A stretch of DNA of 64,000 nucleotides from Ooceraea biroi. Lineage: Eukaryota > Arthropoda > Insecta > Hymenoptera > Formicidae. Below are positions 35,559 through 49,968 of the stretch, piece by piece. Under the pieces are notes generated by a model. That model was not told where the DNA came from. It saw only the letters and a list, made by a program, of their open reading frames with translations, and ran no database searches. The stretch is from the NCBI RefSeq assembly GCF_003672135.1, contig NC_039506.1:10168001-10232000 (forward strand), written 5' to 3'. A program made the translations under genes and the position numbers. Positions within the stretch are counted from its first letter, which is position 1. Each line of letters starts with the position of its first letter.

Positions 35559-38420
35559 TTGGAAGGTTTATCGATGATAGAATTCCGTTGTTTTAACAAG
35601 CTAATTTCGTTTCGGCCTTAACAAAGTCAACTTAATGGGAAATTTCCTTTTTCACCCGCGAACGATTGCTCCATCTTTGCAATGTCTTGATGAACAAGTG
35701 CAACGGATTGCCGATTATAAAAAGAACATGTTATTTTCGTTATCGCCTCTTTTTTACGATGCTAATTAATTATTTTAATGTTATCGTATCGCAGTCGTTA
35801 TCGTATGTTATTTTATTCTATCATGTTTTTAACACGACTGAAAGTATTTTGAAATTTTCATGTTCTTTGTTCTCAATTTATCTGCTCAGATTTATCTATC
35901 AAATGGACTGATTTATTTCGAATTAATATCCATGTTTTTGAATCTAAGTAACTTGACCCATCGACCAATTGTGATTTTATATATAGAAATAATCATATCT
36001 GAAATAATTAATTCTGTGTATATGTCAAGTGTGACTTTTTATAATACATTATAATACATATCTCTTATTTTTAACTGTCGAAACAATCGACATTACAATA
36101 AGTGCAGATAAAAAATAGTACGAAAATAATATCGAAATAGCTTTGAATTCCTCACATTACGTTATGGATAGGCATTAGTTTCATTAATCCTTCATTGCGC
36201 ACTGATATGTCACATCTCGTACTTATTAACGCATTATCAGAATTATTATAATCAATTATTATTATAACACGTATATGGACCACTATTGGGATATCGATTA
36301 TCTATTGAAATGCATTTCACATGATTTATTCGTTTGCAACATAGATCAAAATAATCAATGAGAGATAGGAATTATAAATCATGACTTATTATGCGAAAAC
36401 GAATGATAATTAGCTTCTTTAACAAAAGCTTTTGGATACGAATACATTTTCTTATTGAAATTATCGTTTTTCTGTTATGAAATCTTCTCATATCTTTTGA
36501 AAAAAGGTTCAATATAAATAATAGCTCCAGCTATTTTAATATACTACTTCTTTTATACATAAATTACAAAATATAAAAAGAATAACTAACATTTCTTAAC
36601 AATTAATTAAATATCGTATTTCCTAAAATACCCAAAATTTCAATAATTTACATCGCTATTTTATCCAGTAATTTAATTTTTGACGTACATAATTGTTCGA
36701 ATGTCGTGCGAATACACGACAGATGTAATAAATTTCGCAAAGCAGTCGTGTCAGATTTAGAAAAATACTATCGCCAATAGTTGCGATCCATACTATTCTC
36801 AGCGCATCAACAATATTGAATTGAGATTGTTTATGTGGTAGTCTGATCTTTGCAGTCTCGATAACCAGGGTATTCGCAAGTTTCGAATTGCAATTTTAAC
36901 GTGACATGCATTATAGATACAGATCCGTGCAAGCCATTGAGTTATCGAATTTTATGTTACGCTAGTCATTGTGTATATGACAAATGATTTCCCGTGATAA
37001 GGACTCTTTCGCGCACGCTGTATAATTTATTTCTCGTCGGTTGACCGAATAATTGCAGGTCGTCCGAACGCGTAGCGAAGTTTCTGTCGAGAGTAATCGG
37101 CGTGTTATTTGCGTTTTACTATTTGTCCAGTAATTGCAGTATCAGTTGTGATATACACGCACGAATAATAAATTATTAACCGAATGTACATGCGGCGCAC
37201 GCGCTCGTTTCTCCACGACGGATCTATTAATCATCATTTTGTTATAATGCCGAGCCCCGGAATAAATAGTGCTGCGCGTACGTTAATTATTAAATGAAAA
37301 ATTGCGCGATAAGCGGCAATCATGCAAATCAAGCAATACCGTTCGATCGTGCGCCACAAACTTGAACGTGCGATACATAATACGACGCAGATTATTCCTT
37401 ACTCTTATGCGATTTTCGTGCGGCGCTGCTATTTTCCTAAGTACACGTTGATGGCAAGTGATCATCATAGAGACGAGAGACATTTGTGTGGCGACCATCG
37501 TGAGGCGGCTCGATCCTAAGTGCCATTCGACCGTATCCCGCCCCCCGACTCTTATCTCGTTCGCTAACTCGAAAAGTTAACAACCACCGGGACACGTAGA
37601 AACGTTTCGTCGCTTCCCGAAATATACTCCCTCGCCACCCTAATGCACTCCCGTGGACGATAATGACGGGGACAATCTACGGAGGACGGCTCTCTCCGCG
37701 AAGTTTGCAGATAACGCAGCAAACCGAGCGGGACCGAATGCAGCTCTCCTTTAAACGCGACTTTTTCTGCGAGCCAACTCGTCGCTCGTTCGCTATTATG
37801 CCTTTGCGTCTTTGAAGTCGGAAGCCGTTGACGATAATTTAAAGCGCAAAGCTTTGCCCATTACGAGCGATGAAACATGTACACATTTGCGTCTCATTGA
37901 AGCAACCCGAGGAAACTTCAAACGCTGCAAATGCGCACGGTTAACTGTGAGTCGCGCTGCAATTTCATATAAATCGATCGTTCTTTCTGACGATAATTCC
38001 GTCGGAAATACCGTTTGTTCGCGCCGAGGAATCCGGATGAACAAAGCTGAATGAACATCCTTGACGTGCAGCGTTAGTTCGTTTCTCCCGAGCTCGGCAA
38101 TTGCGTGTCAAGTTCGAAGCGCTAAAGAGACATACGTAACGTGCAAGGCGCACTGCATGCTCGCTCATTAAAATTTACTTGCAAGAACGCCGACTTCAAA
38201 GCCGTAGCAGACGTTTGAAGACGAACATACCGCGACGAAAAAGTAAACGCTCGTTTCCTTTCCCTCGGCGAAAACATTTATTTCTCTTTTTATTTCGTTA
38301 CTTTTTTCAACGGAATAATCTTTCAGTATAAGTAAAGAAGATGGTAAAGTGACTGGATGAATGAACCATTAATGCAACCGAGAGAGAAATTAATTGCTGG
38401 AAGTTAAATCATCACGCGAG

Positions 38421-38475
38421 CCTTCTCTCTATGTCTTCTCTCTCTCTTTCTCTCTTCTCCTCCCTCTTTCTCTGT
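38421..38475. repeat. (CT)n pyrimidine tract
   Basis: Imperfect CT-rich tract on the + strand. Confidence 0.85.
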
Positions 38476-41400
38476 CAATTTTTCCTCGTGTCCTGTTCCG
38501 GAGTATAAGATACTCTCGATAGAACCCGCGAATTTGGCGGAAGCCAAGGCGCGTTCTTAGACGTTCCCGGAGAAGTTTCGATCGAACTTCTCCGCGTCTC
38601 GTCTCGTTGAAGCGTCAAACTTGTCGCGCAGACACTCACCGAGTCTTTCCCAGCGAGAGCGACAGCAAGGCGAACTCATGCGTAGTCAAGTGCCAATCAG
38701 TATTACCCAAGGAATACACGACGTGCGTATTTCAGGCCGCCAACGACGTTTCTTCGATCAGAACTTTGGCATAGTCAAATATTTTCGAAGCTTAATAAGT
38801 GACTTTTCCGCCGCGAAATTCATTAATTATCATGGAACGGAACGCACGAGTTGTGTCATTTTTATCGAAAAATATCTCTAAGCCATTTTTACGTTTATCG
38901 ACCCCTGTGTCAGTAGAGATTTGATTGTCCGTCGTTAAAAATACGCGGCGTGATTGCGGAGATATCTGATATTGAAATCCCGCTAACAAAAAAAACTCGA
39001 CTAGACCAGTATATCGAGTGATGAGAATTACTACGTGACAATCTGCAAACTGGTGCAAGCCGATGCGCTGATTCGCAGACTGGTCCACGAGCGACGCGAA
39101 CCGCAAATCAGATCGCACGAACATATCTCGCAGGAAGTATGTCCCGGAATAGCCAAAGTTCGGGCGACAGCAACGTCTGTCGACAACGTTACGGCGAGAC
39201 AATTCGCGGCTTCCGCCAGATTCCGCATACCGCAAAATCCGAAAGTTATGTAGCGAGAGGCTGTAACGACGGAGGTCCCACTGCGCGGTGGAAAATCACC
39301 ACCAGCGACACGATGGGTGGTTTTCCAGCGGAGATGGCGAGACGTGGCGAGAGAGCTTTTCCGACCAAAGGCTCCGAGACCATGTACATCGCGCATTATA
39401 TTTTGCGTGGACGTGCTTGACCCAACGCGCGGTTAATCTCTTTAGCGTTCTGATTTACGTGAACGCGTGTTTACATGTCGCGCCATGGGCTGCGCGTAAT
39501 TCTGATTGCGTATCGCGCGGCTAATTAAACGTGCGGTCTTTACCGTACGGAACTTACCTGGCGCACCCCGCCGCATAAAATATCTTTATCTTTATCATGA
39601 CACATGAACACGAGCGAGAAATGCGTTGCAACGTGTAGGGCGACCGGGCCGCCGAGAGAATTCATTCAACGTATGCCAACGTATACCAACGTATGCTTCT
39701 GCCATTACAAGTTCTTACCCTTCTTCGCTTCTAACGCCGACTATAGTCATTCGTAAAATAATCGTATGAGTAATAACGTCGGCTATAGTCGTCATTTATG
39801 AAAGTTTTACAAAGAATCAGTAGAGAACTTAAATCTAGATCTATAAAGAGTGATAAAAGGATTTGATTAAACAAGCCTAATTCCGTGATGTTAGGTTTAG
39901 ACAGTACCAGAAGCATTGATGTAGATCAAGCAAATCAGAAAAAGAAATGCTTGCTTTTCCAATCGCGTGTGATGGGATCGCGTCTCGGGTCCCTTCTAAA
40001 GACCCAATTCCACGATAAGGGAAGTCAGTCTTCTGTCGCGGCTCTTCGAGCGAACGAGCGCGCGCATCCACTGGGTCGAATATTCGCTCTAAATCCACGT
40101 CGCGGCATCGATTCCTGTTCCACGGTTAACGAATACGTTCCGGTGACGTTGACGGAGCGGAAAAGGACGAGAGATCGTCCTGGGAGGCGAAAGCAACGCT
40201 AGGCGAAGGAAGGAACGCCAGGTAAAACACCAGATTTTCGAGCGAACGTAAACACGCGTTCTGCATTCCTAGTTTGATACTCGTATTTACGCTCGACTTC
40301 GCAAACCGTTGGCAAACCTTTGGCAAACCGTAAGCCAAGTTGTCTTGTAAGAAATGAATTTGAAGCATTCCTCATCAAATATGCAGCGGAAAAAAATATC
40401 GAGGAGAATGTGCGTCTGCTATTTCTTGCATATAATTATTATCGGTGGTTTAACGAATTCACAGGATAAATTTATAAATGTGGAGCAGTACAAAGCGGCG
40501 CGGATAATTCGAGCATCGACCCGAGCATCCGCGCGTACGCATGATTAAATAAATTATTAACAGCATATTAATTTCATCGCCACGTCATCACAATCGATGC
40601 CGCGGAATCTCGCGGCAAATGCCTGACATTTTTTTATCCCGAAAACTCAGCCGGGTGGTGTGAAATAACGTTATTAAAATTTATTTTGGCAGAGATCCAC
40701 AACAGTTGCAATCTCATGATGATTGCAACGCGCGCGGTAAACGCTCGGAAAAAACGATGAAGCGCGCAATTCCGAACTTTCAAAGCGACAGTTAGGATGC
40801 AGCGATCCAATAGCGTATCCGTGGCCAATTTCGTTTTTTTTTTATTATCGGTGATGTCGGCAATTTTATTGGGGGCGGTTATTAAAGGGGTTAAAACTGA
40901 ACGCCGAGGCTTACAAACCCTTTTTATATGGGGGAGCCTTTATTCGCGCGTATTCTCGTCCGCGTTTTATCACTTTGCTCTTACGAGAGTGAAAACGATA
41001 TAAACGAACACGCGATCGTCGACGCTTCTACCGCATGTCGAAACTTCACGGAACAGGGAAGCTATGCAAGGCCTGATAAATCGATCCGATACACAGCCAT
41101 CGTTTCTACGCTACTGACCCGGGGCCAACTCCGGTTTCAGAGTTATCTGCAAAGTTATTTCAGTTAAGCATTCCAGTTAACTCGGGCAAACTTCTAAAAG
41201 CATCCTGCGTTACCGGCGAGGCAACGGCAAATAAAGTAAACGGAAGCACAAGACGTTAATCCATTACAAGCGAGCTTCTCTTGCAAACCGGTCGTCTGGT
41301 CGCACGAGAAGAGAAAATAAAAAAAGACGATAGCAACACTCGTCGGTTTTAAGTTCTCATCCGAGCAAACTCGCGCCGATAGAAAAATACAGCTTTTAAC

Positions 41401-41979
41401 CTGGATACTAGTTTTAACCACATAAATCTTCTATCTATCTTTACCTATCTAAATTACTTACAAAGAACGCAGAAGTAAGTTTGGACTTTCATTAAAAACT
41501 CAATCAAAAATAAATGTGGCCTGATTTATCAAATAAAATGACTAAATTTACCGTCTTTCTTTATTCAACACTGAGACGAATAATGTATAATAAATGTGTT
41601 TACCAACTCATCATTTGTTACGTAAAGAGGGAAACGTACAAGGAAGTAACCTGCTATTAAAGAAGAAATATCTTCTGTGTAAAATGGTCGCGTGATATCG
41701 CAAGGCAAAGATCCTCATCGGAGATCCACAGTAGCCACGCCTTGATTCGTGTTCCGTTACGAGGCGAAGGTGGTTATCCTTTTCGCAGATTGATCACAGA
41801 CAGTCGTCTCCAACGCAGAGGAAGATGAAGCGACGTAACAAAACGGGCAAGTTTCGTCATCATCTCATCTGCTCCGTTTTCTGTTCTCTGCCGAATAAAC
41901 TTGTCTCTTCATGAATCAATCTTTATCTTTCCTATCACTTCCCACGTTCAATATCGGCTTAATATCGACATTAACGCGC

Positions 41980-42020
41980 TAACATTTAATTATCAATTAA
42001 ATATAATTGATTAAATGTTA
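41980..42020. repeat. AT-rich palindrome, about 41 bp
   Basis: CTAACATTTAAT on the left is mirrored by ATTAAATGTTAG on the right. The centre is TATCAATTAAATATAATTGA, with a single unpaired base. A related copy of the centre (ataattaaatataattt) follows at about 42025. Confidence 0.6.
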
Positions 42021-42239
42021 GGGCGATAATTAAATATAATTTAATCAAATTCCTCTATGATATCCAACAAGTTTATCTTTCCATTGCAGCGATTAATTAT
42101 ACAGTTCAACTGTTTCACGCTCGCGTGAAGAATGAAAAGAATGGATATATCGCGTGTGGCGAAACATCCTTGTAACACACAGATGACGTTAACACGCAAT
42201 TACACAATATCATCCCATCAGATTGTGCATTCATGATTA

Positions 42240-42324
42240 AGACTGCGATTTAGAGATCAAAATTTGACAAAAAAATTCTTTTGCCTGCTACGCTTTGTTC
42301 GATGAAATCTCCAAATCGCAGTCT
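42240..42324. repeat. 18-bp inverted repeat with 49-bp loop
   Basis: AGACTGCGATTTAGAGAT (42240-42257) and ATCTCCAAATCGCAGTCT (42307-42324) pair at 17 of 18 positions. No TA or other duplication is evident at the ends, so it may be a tiny MITE or a transcribed hairpin. Confidence 0.6.
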
Positions 42325-43146
42325 CGATATCCAATGATCTGATATGAGCTTTACATGCAGTTATAACGGTCGCCTTGCGATTCTCGTTCTTTATGCGGAC
42401 TTGAAACTTCGTGACCGCTCGATCGCGGACGATGCTCTAATCGAGAATCCGCTTTTATCAGCAGATCCGATAACATCCTCCATCTGCAGTATGGCGAAGC
42501 GCAGTATTGCTCAAGACGAGCCTTCGATACAAAGAGCCTCGGTTTACTGCGCGCCGTAAGTTTTACCGTCATATCGCTCGGGCGCGCGTGCACGTAAATT
42601 CGCGATAACGCAGATCATAACTCTGTCGCATACTGTCACCCAACAAAAGGTGCATTTATAGCAACCCCGAGAAGAGAAGCTGCTGCGTGCACACGCGAGA
42701 GACGCGAGCGTAATCGCGGGTGCCCAGAGGTGTTTCAGCGCGGTATCAATCATATGTTCCCCCCACACTTCCTCCCTGCGTTAGAACATTCATTGATGTG
42801 ATTTCCTGCAGTTGCCATATCGATAACCCGCTCGACCGACCCACCGATTGATTCTTGTTATTCCTTGATTGCATTACGGTGGTGAGAATCAATCTTATGT
42901 AGCAACAATTGGTCTCCTCTTCCGATATGGTGACTGATCGACCATGCAACTCATGCATCGCACGCCGACAATTTGATAATATTTGATAAAACGCATTACT
43001 TAAATCGCGAATTTGAGTTTCTTCTGTATAAATATATTTTTTTCATGAAGCGGACAGCTGCAAGGAATTTAATATCATGCTTCAACCGAGTCCAAGAATT
43101 CGTAGGTTTAGGTAGTGAAAAACAGAGATATATTTCAGAGGAAACA

Positions 43147-43260
43147 CTGCCAGGTTGAGTATTAAGACGAGACTTATGTAAGGACATAAGTACGGCTGTG
43201 CTTGGCAGGAAGGATGATTCTCCTCGTAAGAACTAAACGGAGGATTATCTTTATCCTCCG
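43147..43260. repeat. Two perfect 8-bp hairpins in tandem
   Basis: ACTTATGT, loop AAGG, ACATAAGT (43172-43191), enclosed by CTGCCA/TGGCAG (43147-43152, 43203-43208). This is followed by CGGAGGAT, 7-nt loop, ATCCTCCG (43238-43260). No known RNA family is recognised. Confidence 0.4.
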
Positions 43261-45417
43261 GAATAAAATGCATCTGACGGAACTCGCTCGCTTGCTCCGA
43301 GATGTAAATAACGTCGCATCGATAAATCAATTACGTTTATTATCCATAATTAGTTTACGGACAGAAAGGAAAGAGGAAACGGCGCGTCACCACCACCTCC
43401 GCCGTGTCGCGGAGTCTGCTTTTATTAAATTAAATGTCTCCTAACGAAATCGGTACCAATCGCGCCTATTATACCGGAAACTCCTTGACGCAAAGTAACT
43501 TCCACGAGATTACTTCGCCTACTTTGTCGTCGTCTATCGGAAACTGCTGAGAGATTTTCTCCTACAACGGAGAACGTGACCCGGTCTCTTCTTTAAATTT
43601 TTTCTTTCTCCTCGCCGGATGAAAGAAAGAGTCTTTCCTTTCGCGAGAGAGAAGTCCCCTAGTTACGCGAGAATACTCCCGAGACTTTAATGAATTCCGA
43701 TGGGAGGACCAAACGATGGGGGTGGGTCGGCGCTAAGAGTAGACAGAGACAGGGGGATGAGAGAAAGGATAAAAATGGTAATTACAATATAAAGGGGTCT
43801 TCGGGATAAGAATACTCGGTAAGAACGAATGGCATAAAAAGAAAGAGAAGCAGAGTGAGACAGTCGAGGCGAGAACCGACAGGTTGGATGACGACAGAGG
43901 GTGGAAGTAAGAGAGATGCGGATAGAACCGCAAAGTTATGAGCTACTCGCAGACATCTAGAAAGAGGTCGCGCGGAAGAAACGCCTGGGAAGAAGTTAAG
44001 AGCGTGAGGAAGAGCAACAAGGACGATTGTCGCATCGTCAAGTTTAAAACTCATCCCCGGTAACTTGATAGTTTATTAAAGATTAACCATTAACCGTAAT
44101 ACATTTTCATCTACCCTGTGCATTACCTCCGTCTTTCGAAATCGTCCCAGATCACGTTCGACTTCAGTTCCACAGGATCGTTGAATTTTCTGTTACCATC
44201 TCGGTCGCTACAACGCGCGCGGAAGAACTTCTCGCTGAATATTAAACCTGAGTTCAACCGACGCAAAAACAATGCCTGATGTATCGTACGCGACGTTAAT
44301 GCCGATGAAATTTCTTCAGGGAAACTCGTGTCCCGAATTCAAAAAGTGCAACAAGAATTTAAAGATCTTTTTCATATATAGCTATTGCGAAACTTGCTTA
44401 AAGTACGAAAGTAAGAAAGTTTAAAACACAAAGTTTTAATTAAACTTTAATTAAATTTTTTAACACAAAGTTATAGTATCTTCTTAAGCAATGATAATCT
44501 GTCGTTGTTTGCAAAGTGAGAGAAATTAAATTTCTAATAGTGTCGTGCGTAAAAAAGGAAGACAATCCACGCTCACCTCGAGTGCCATTTCGAAACCTCT
44601 TCTCAGATATTAAATAACGCTAACTTCTCGAGATCGAATACCGTCATCTACTTTCCGTCCAAATCTGTGTCTAAAAGGAACAAGGACTTAACGGGGAGGC
44701 GATGGATCTACGTACCCTTTAAGGCTATTACCGGAGATCATCCCCAGTTTTCAGGAGTACGGGCGGAGAGTACCTGCCGAGTATCAGGATAAACAAGGTG
44801 GGTTGCGCTCGAAAGTTAATCTAATCCTACGTAATAAGGCTGTAAACGAAGAGACGGGGAGAGAACGGAGCGAGTAGCCGCCGAAAAGGGGTGAACGACG
44901 AAGAGGACGAGACAGGGAGAATAGTGGAGAGACGAGAGGAAGTGAACCGGGACGAAAAGGGAAAGCGAGCGGAAGACGTCGTAGGAAGCGGATACGCGTC
45001 GGGGCGAAGAATGATTAAGATGCATCGGTTTATAATGATACGGCGACGCCGCAAGAACGACGTCGTTCCCTCTCCGCGGGGCTTTCAAGCGCGCGACGCG
45101 GAACTTAATTACCGCTTAATGAAACTCCTGGGTGAAATGAAATCCTTATCGGTTCGTGCGCGCGCGACGTCCTCGCGACGCTGCAAGAACATCCGCGAAG
45201 GGCGAAGTAGACGACTGCGCGCTAGCTGGATCAAAATGGAAGAAGTATGAGGAATTGTATAAAATTATATATAATGACATTTATCAAATCAAATTTATGG
45301 TACAAATCAAACAATCGTAATACATAACTTTGCAACGATTCACTTTTATAGTGGTTAATATATTCACCATCACAATGATCGCTAGTCACCGATATGCAAT
45401 AAATGTATCAAACATGT

Positions 45418-45488
45418 AAATGATATTATAACACGCAGTTCTTTATATTTACATAAATGATATTATAACACGCAGTTCTTTATATTTG
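45418..45488. repeat. Tandem duplication, 37-bp unit
   Basis: Two adjacent copies of a unit containing tgatattataacacgcagtt. The second differs only near its 3' end, so this is a recent slippage or duplication. Confidence 0.9.
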
Positions 45489-48400
45489 CAAGAACGATAA
45501 TGATTATTTAACAGACGATTCATAAATAATGTAATATATCTATTTATTAAAATTACGGAAATAATTATATATGAACATATTGCGATAAATTTTAATAATT
45601 CAGCTGGAGTGAACGGAGAAACAGTTAAATTATGATTGTGAATGTGTTAGAAGCTAGTGGAATATATATTTGATGTTAGATGCTTCGCGATAAATTATAT
45701 TATTTAATTATAAATTATATCAAAATATATAAGAATTCTTAAATTTTATTTGAGTAACGTTGCACATTAATATGTAAACTGCGAGCAATAGCATTCGAGG
45801 ATCATTGCAATTCATAGTGCCGCTACCATTGTACGAGACAACGTTTTAAACACAAAGCGACTGTCGCAAATTATTCCGAGTGCTGCAGCAAGTAATTGCC
45901 TATTTACGCCAGCAGACGGTATTAGCATCTCGGACGTGTTTATCGTGGGATTACCAATTTTATTGTTCGCGTCTTCGCCGACATAAATGTATCGCGAGTG
46001 GGTTCTTTTCGTTACGAAAGAAAATGCTCTTTCCCGGTTTTACGCGCCCGGCCGATCACTTTAGTCGCTGTTGGCGCAATCTTTTTCGCTCTTCCCTCTG
46101 CCAGAAAAGATCGCTCCTGCATTTTGACTATCCTTCCTTTATTCTCATTTCCAATAATAGAAGCGGGAAAACATCGGGAAAGAGGCGTTGCCACAGCTTT
46201 CCTGAGAGAGAAAATTCCGATCTCTACCCTCTCTGCGTATCTACACATTACATTGTGTTCCATCAAATATGTGACCGGTCGTACAGACTCACGTGGGAGT
46301 CTACGTAGGCGCTCGCACGAAGGGTGAATAAAAGATATGGTGAAAAGGTATCCGTAATATCGTACGTTATCCATCCGGCAGTATATCTTGTTAAGTTGTC
46401 AGGGGAAAATACATAGGCAAAACACCTATCCTTCAACCCGCATCACTCTGCGATGCTTACTGTCAAGACATCAAGAAAAAACATTCTGACAGTATTACTG
46501 ATGAAGAATAATAAGTGACATTAGATAAACACTGCCATTGCGCACTATCGCGAATGTGTTGTTGTGGAATTTCTCTCTACGCATAGAACGCAAAGATCAT
46601 CTAAGGATCATCTCGGATAGCTTTCAACGTTAGCGAGGCAACCACACCGAGGTGGTACGGGGCCGGATATTCAAGCAGAAGTAAACTATTGTTCGTGTTA
46701 TTCAATTGTTGAATGGAAAGCGACAGAGCAAGCGAACGAGCAAAGAGCAGGCGAGACGACCAAGCTAGACGAGAAATGCAGCCCCTAACAGAGAGGAAAC
46801 TCTAGATCTCTTGAGGGAATCCCCGAGTGCACTAATTGCATAATGCGGGACAGGGAAAGAGGGAGTCGATGCAGCATACTGATAAAGGTTTCTTCGTGGC
46901 CGTAGCGCGTAATATCGAACGACGAAAAGATCAAATTACATTCTGATCGATTTGTCTTTAACGAGTTTCCGTTAATTTATAACTTGAGAAAGTCAACCAA
47001 TTTTTGCGATAACTGGCAATAATACTTTCGTGAAAAAATCACGTCGTTTTAATATGCTCTAAGAATATATATCTTATACTTGATCTCGTCAAGAGACGTT
47101 TATTTTGGAAGAATGTTCTATAAAGTTGGAAATTTTAATATCGAACGTTTTATATGCAACGATTCCGTTGGTTCCGAGCCAGTCTTATGCTAATCACATG
47201 GTAATTTCATGATATTCCAATAGTGTTGGTCTAGGTCGAATAAACGTGCATGGCTTAATGCAAAAATCTGATGACCTCGTTACGATTACGCTTGCGCATA
47301 TGGATGGCCGCGTGCTATAGTCGTTAAACCAGATTGACTAGCAAATCGATGACAACGCCGGCGGGAATACATTGGCGTTAATTAAGTGGACACTTGTTGA
47401 TTGGCGTGGCACGAAATCCAATAACCGGACGGCTTTCGAAAGACTGGTATTCGCAAGAGCATCGTCCGAAATTTACATTGCGTCGTATTAAATCGCTGGT
47501 AGAACTACGAAATCCCTGATAAAAATGAGAAGGCGAATGCATCTTCAGTTTTTCGGTACTCGGTATATAATCTAACAAGGAGACATACTAATCTGATATG
47601 CCCTCAAATGCCAAACGAGAGGAGAATGATGCAATTTGTGTATTGCATTGTTATCGTTGAGCAATCTCAACTATTCACTGCACAGAGATTGAATTTAATG
47701 AAGATGATCGGACGCAACCGATTTGCATTCGCGCGAATGTTCTGCAATCTCATAGAAGGCCAGCTCGCAACCGGCGAACGAATAATGCCAATGACGGCTC
47801 AACTCGTGGAATTTTAGGCATTCTAATCGGGAAATTCCCCATATACTTTGGCCATGCGCGAGCGGAATGCAGAGATATATCGACCGTGCCCACTACTAAT
47901 CGGATATCGAAGCCGCTGTGCATGGATATGCGCGTGATTCCGACACGCCATATAAAGGAGAAGCGCACCTTTCGCGCGACGGTTGTGGCAGCCATAAACC
48001 GGCAGCTATGAAAGTGAAGGTAAATCTCGGTTTGCTTCAAATTGCCCGGCACGACGAATAAATACATTCATGGATAAATTTGTTCCTTCATTCCGTCCTT
48101 GGAAATATTGTCCAATATACCGAGATATCGTGCGCTATGCAATACCCGCACAGAATAAATCGATCTAAAATGCCATTTATTCGTGTACCTATCGCACATT
48201 GTATATTGAACATCAAATCTAATGTTAATCACATACACTTTATTCTTAATCTTATGCTCGATATATAATAGCATTTACATATCAATTGCTCGATGTAATA
48301 ATTAAAAATTGCCTTATTTATTCCTTGATATATATTATATTTTATATTGTATTTTCATAATATAATAATTTATGCATACATCATACACGCACACACATTA

Positions 48401-49945
48401 CATATTTTACGCAATAATAATAATATCAGTAATAACTTTACGCCAAACTACCAGGCATATTTTTCTGTAAAGCGTTCACGTATAAAATAGCTCTTAATCA
48501 TATCTTGTATTGAATTACACCTCTTTAATAACGTTTTTATGAGGACACTACTGATAAACATCCGTGATAAAAGAATCATTCAAAAGAACAATGCCGACGC
48601 GTTTCAAAGCTGACTGAGTAAAACAAAGCATCTCATCTCGAGTAGCGGATTTCTGGGTTCGTTAGCACAAGTGCATCGAGGTGTCGCACAGACGTTTCCG
48701 CTCGGCGCCGTGAGCCAATCCGACATTTTCCAAGCAAATTAGCACCTACCGTGTGTAACAATAGCTAACGAGTAGACGGAATCTCCGTCAATCCCCCCTT
48801 CCGCGCTCGGCTCACCAGCCAAAGCCCAAGAGAGCTCTTTATCGCTATGCATTATGGAAAATGCAACGCATACACGCCTCCCCTAGCTGGCGCCGGGCGA
48901 TGGTGGAATATTAATCGAGGTGATTAACCCACGAATTAAATATCGCTCACGTATGTTCGGTCTATTATACATAATCGCTCGTGTATGCGATTATATTTAA
49001 AACGGCGATTTACATGTGAAAAGATAAAAAAAAGTAATTAAAGAGAGTGACGCATGTATTAAATACCCGCTGTAACAAGTCGCAACAAATCCGTCGTAGT
49101 TTGTTTCGCCTCAGTATACGTTAATTATGACACGACATTAAATCATACCTTTTTCCGCGAATGCAATAATCACGTGCGCGAATAAACAGGTCGGCGGTTA
49201 ATACTACCTTCAATCGGAACATCATCATTATCATCATCATCGGTGCATCAAAGCGGATTAATAATTAGAGATATTCAGAGCAAATTCCATCGTGCAAATA
49301 CCGCGAATATTATTTTTCTCCAATCTCAAATAAAACCGCCTCGATTTCGCGCGTCATTTATGAACAAATCACGAAATTATATCGATTCGTAATGACGTGC
49401 GTATTCCACGGATGCATATTCTAGAACGCATCTATTCTCCTTCTCTTTTCTGCTTTTCTTTCGCTTTTTACTTATTCATTTTTACAACTACCCTGAATAT
49501 TTTTCGTGTACACTCTACACAATCTCAGAGAGCCTTAGATCGTCGATGCTATTACTATTACTCAAATTGTATGAGCGACCCCGCCGGTCGTCACTAATCG
49601 TTAACGGCACTAGATCGTCGCTGAATCCCCATGCTAGTAAAGACAAGATAGGAATCGAGAAGAGCCGAGAATATAGACTCCTTCGCGGATGAGGCCGGAA
49701 ATACCGCCGGAGAACGCAACTCCCTTTCTCTCCCCTTTCTCTATCTCCGTCTCTCTCCTTTCTGCATCGTATCGCGGCCCGTGGGCACTCGGGAGCGGTT
49801 CCGAGGCCCGTCATTTCCGGCGGGTTAACTAGGATAACGATGTGTAATCACGGCTGTCGAGAGCGGCTACGCCCGATTATAAACACAGCGATGCTCGCGG
49901 GACGTATAAATAACGCAAATAACACCCTGCGGCCGGCCACCCACC

Positions 49946-49968
49946 TTCTCTCTCTCTCTCTCTTTCTC
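49946..49968. repeat. (CT)n microsatellite
   Basis: Short CT dinucleotide run. Confidence 0.85.

Noticed and set aside
38792..39420. Overlapping frames of 147, 121, 72 and 93 codons on both strands
   Set aside because: Mutually overlapping, GC-driven, no domains or splice context.
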